Assembly: GCA_949752745.1 (NCBI GenBank)
Contig: OX457027.1
Span: 64,276,329 to 64,340,328, forward strand
Origin: Protula sp. h YS-2021
Lineage: Eukaryota > Annelida > Polychaeta > Sabellida > Serpulidae
Reading direction: 5' to 3'
DNA: 64,000 nucleotides
The translations under genes were made by a program, and so were the position numbers. Positions 61,550-64,000 of this stretch are shown piece after piece. Under the pieces are notes generated by a model, which searched no databases, had not been told where the DNA came from, and saw only the letters and a list, made by a program, of their open reading frames with translations. The stretch's first letter is position 1. Every line of letters starts with the position of its first letter.

Positions 61550-64000
61550 GGAATGAGGCCAATTTTTTAAGAAAACATAAAATGAAGACTAATATTTTAA
61601 AAGATAAATCCAATCAAAGTCCAATCAGGCAACGCATTTTGGAAAAGAAAAGGATTTAAAATGACGCAAATAGGCCAATTTCTGCAAATCCGCGAAAAAT
61701 GTAATTTTAGATCTGGGGAGAGAAAGATCTATGGAACATTCGTGCAAAATTTTATAGGAGTCCAGCCAAACTTGTCGTCGAAGAAGCATTTTTAAAATTG
61801 ATCAATAATTTTTTTAAATGCCCCTCATTCAGCCAATTTTTGGCGGATCTCCAAAAGTAACTTTTCAAGAGAAGACCGCCTAGTGAACATTTGTGCCAAA
61901 ATAGAAAGCATTAACGATCAAAATTGTGGAAGAAAAAAACTTTTTGAAAACTGGCTACCAAGAAAATTTAAAATGCCCCTATTGGATAATTACTGGCGGT
62001 TTGCCGAAATACTTAAAGAGAAACAGTAACATTTGTTTTAAAGGTTATCTTATCAAAATTGTGGGAATAGAACCATTTTAAATATTGCTCAGCAAATTTT
62101 TTAATTCCCCCATTTGGCATATTTCTTGCGGGTCGCCAATAAGTAACTTTTCAAGACAGGACCGCCTAGTGCAAAGCTAATGCAAAATTTGATGGCAATC
62201 CGATCTAAATTGTGACAGAAAAAGCATTTTGAAAACTGTCAACCAACAACAAATTACAAATGCCTCCCCCCTCCCCCCATTTAGCCAATTTTGATGGCTC
62301 GCCAAAAAACAGGACAGCCTAGTAAACATTTATGTAAACTTTCAAGGCAATGCGAACAGAACTGCGGAAGAAAAAAACCTTAGGAAAATTGGTTACAAAA
62401 AATTTTAAAATGTCCCATATTTGGTCAGTTTTTGGTGGATGGCCAAAAAATTTCAAGACAGGCCTGTCCAGTAAAAATTTACAAAACTTGAAAGGAATCC
62501 GAACAAAACTGAAGCCGAAGAAGAAATTTTAAATAAAAGTTTACATACGTACACACACATATACAATGCCCCCCACTTGGTCAATTTCTGGCAGATCGCC
62601 AAAAAAGTAATTTTTCAAGAGAGAACCGTCTACGGAACAATCGTACAAAATTGGAAAGAAATTCGATCCAAATTGTGGGAGAAGCATGTTGAAAATTAGC
62701 TCCCAATAAAAATAAAAAATGCCCCCAATTTGGTCAATTTTTGGTTGATCGCCAAAACAAAAAGTCACATAGTCAAGAGAGGCCTACCTAGTAAACATTA
62801 TGCAAAATTTGAAGACAATCCGATCACAGTTGTCGGGGGAAGAAGCATTTTGAAAATCGACAACCAAAAAATTTTAAATGTCCCCATTTGGTCAATTTTT
62901 GGCGGATTGCGAAAGAGTTTTTCAAGGGAGGCCTACCTAGAGAACACTGCTAAACAATTTAAAGGAATCCAATCAAAACTGAGGGAGAAGAAGCATTTTA
63001 AATAACACACAGTAAGATTATCCCTAGCGTTTGTTAAGAAATTAGTTTTTGACCAATATTTCTGCCAAAATTTTTCCGACTCACGAAAAAAAGGTTATGG
63101 CAAGGTAATTACCAACAACCGCTATCTTAACAAGAATTCAATTTTTCTGGCGTCGTTTAATATTTAGTTTAAAAAATTCTGTGGCCAATTTTTGTGAATC
63201 ACCAAAACAAGTAACATTCAGGAAGGTAGTGATGCCTGCTTCAAGACAATAAGCAATTACTCCGGTATCAGTTAAGAGTTTGAGAAAAAGAGTTTTGCAA
63301 GTATTTCTGCCATTTTTTTCGAATCACAGAGTGAGTATTAATGACCGCTATCTTTTACAAAATTTTCAAGATACAGTAAGTAAATTTTTTTTCCTAAGTT
63401 AAGATTTTACTGAATTTTTGGGGGATTTTCTTCAATATTTCCACTGCTTTTGGCGAATCAAAAAAAAAAGATAAAAAAAAAAACAGCCAAGTAGGTAGGA
63501 GTGTCTTCTTCCCACATCAAAATTTTAAGAAGGCAAGATTACGTAACTAGCGTTAGTTCTGATTTTAATAAGAAATTGATTTTCAACAATATTTCTATAA
63601 CTGCTTTCCGAATTACAACAAGCAGTAATGGCCCGGTAATGACTGCCACTAACTTTCGCTAAAATTTCAAGACAGTAAGGCCATTTCTCTGGAGTGCATT
63701 TACTGAGAGTTTTGGGGGGTTATCCAATATTTCCGCCATTTTTTTTTTGCGAATCATAAAAAAGTAATGGTCAGGTAATTAGTAATGCCTGCTACCTTTG
63801 CTAAAATATAAGACAGTAAGACTATTTTCCTTGAGTTAGTTGAGATTTTACAAAAAAAAAAAAAAAAAAAAAAATTGTGTTGTTTTTCGCCAAAATTTCC
63901 GCCAATTTTGGGCAATCGCAAAAAAAGGAAAAAAAAATAAATAGCCAAGTGGACGCTTATGCCCCCTACCTTTCATCACAATTTCAAGACATTAAAATTT
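61550..64000. repeat. Degenerate tandem array, period about 155 bp, running off the right edge
   Basis: The block TTTGGTCAATTTTTGGCGGA followed by CGCCAAAA, TTTCAAGA, CGCCTAGT and a GAAGCATTTTGAAAA block recurs near 61668, 61822, 61977, 62105, 62270, 62410, 62566, 62718 and 62877 (spacing about 128-165 bp). More diverged copies run to the end. ORFs here follow the repeat and are not genes. Confidence 0.8.

Overview
This is eukaryotic DNA: AT-rich, with GT-AG introns, two long multi-exon genes, and many interspersed repeats. The animal-type genes (RAD18, a CNBD2-like protein) and the abundance of short elements built from a hairpin, a GTCY run and tandem repeats suggest a lophotrochozoan, most likely a mollusc. 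The species cannot be named from the sequence.

Layout. (1) 1-3200: a compact intronless island with the N-terminal part of a protein-primed-type family B DNA polymerase (minus strand, running off the left edge), a small Cys-rich protein (minus) and a RING-like protein (plus). Each has a TATA box 45-60 nt before its ATG. It looks like one end of a Polinton/adintovirus-like element. A poly-G interspersed tandem array separates the two divergent promoters. (2) 3350-13900: no intact host gene; MITEs, tandem-repeat elements, tRNA-derived fragments and one internally deleted hAT transposon with a perfect 8-bp target duplication (8985-10112). (3) 13933-37520 (+): RAD18, with RING, UBZ4, SAP and RAD6-binding regions and a long extra C-terminus. 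Its third visible intron (14765-30379, 15.6 kb) holds three complete copies of a four-exon von Willebrand A gene, one on + and two on -. The two minus copies lie in a tandem duplication of about 5 kb. Another RAD18 intron carries two divergent initiator tRNA-Met genes. (4) 40299-54916 (+): a CNBD2-like cyclic-nucleotide-binding protein in 18 exons whose phases all join. (5) 54917-64000: mostly non-coding, with unassigned coding-like fragments on the minus strand (57084-59457) and a degenerate ~155-bp tandem array from about 61550 to the end.

RAD18 and the CNBD2-like gene lie head to tail on the same strand and show no functional link. The most unusual points are the nested vWA family, the paralogous empty site that defines one Helentron-like insertion exactly, and the viral-type island at the left edge.
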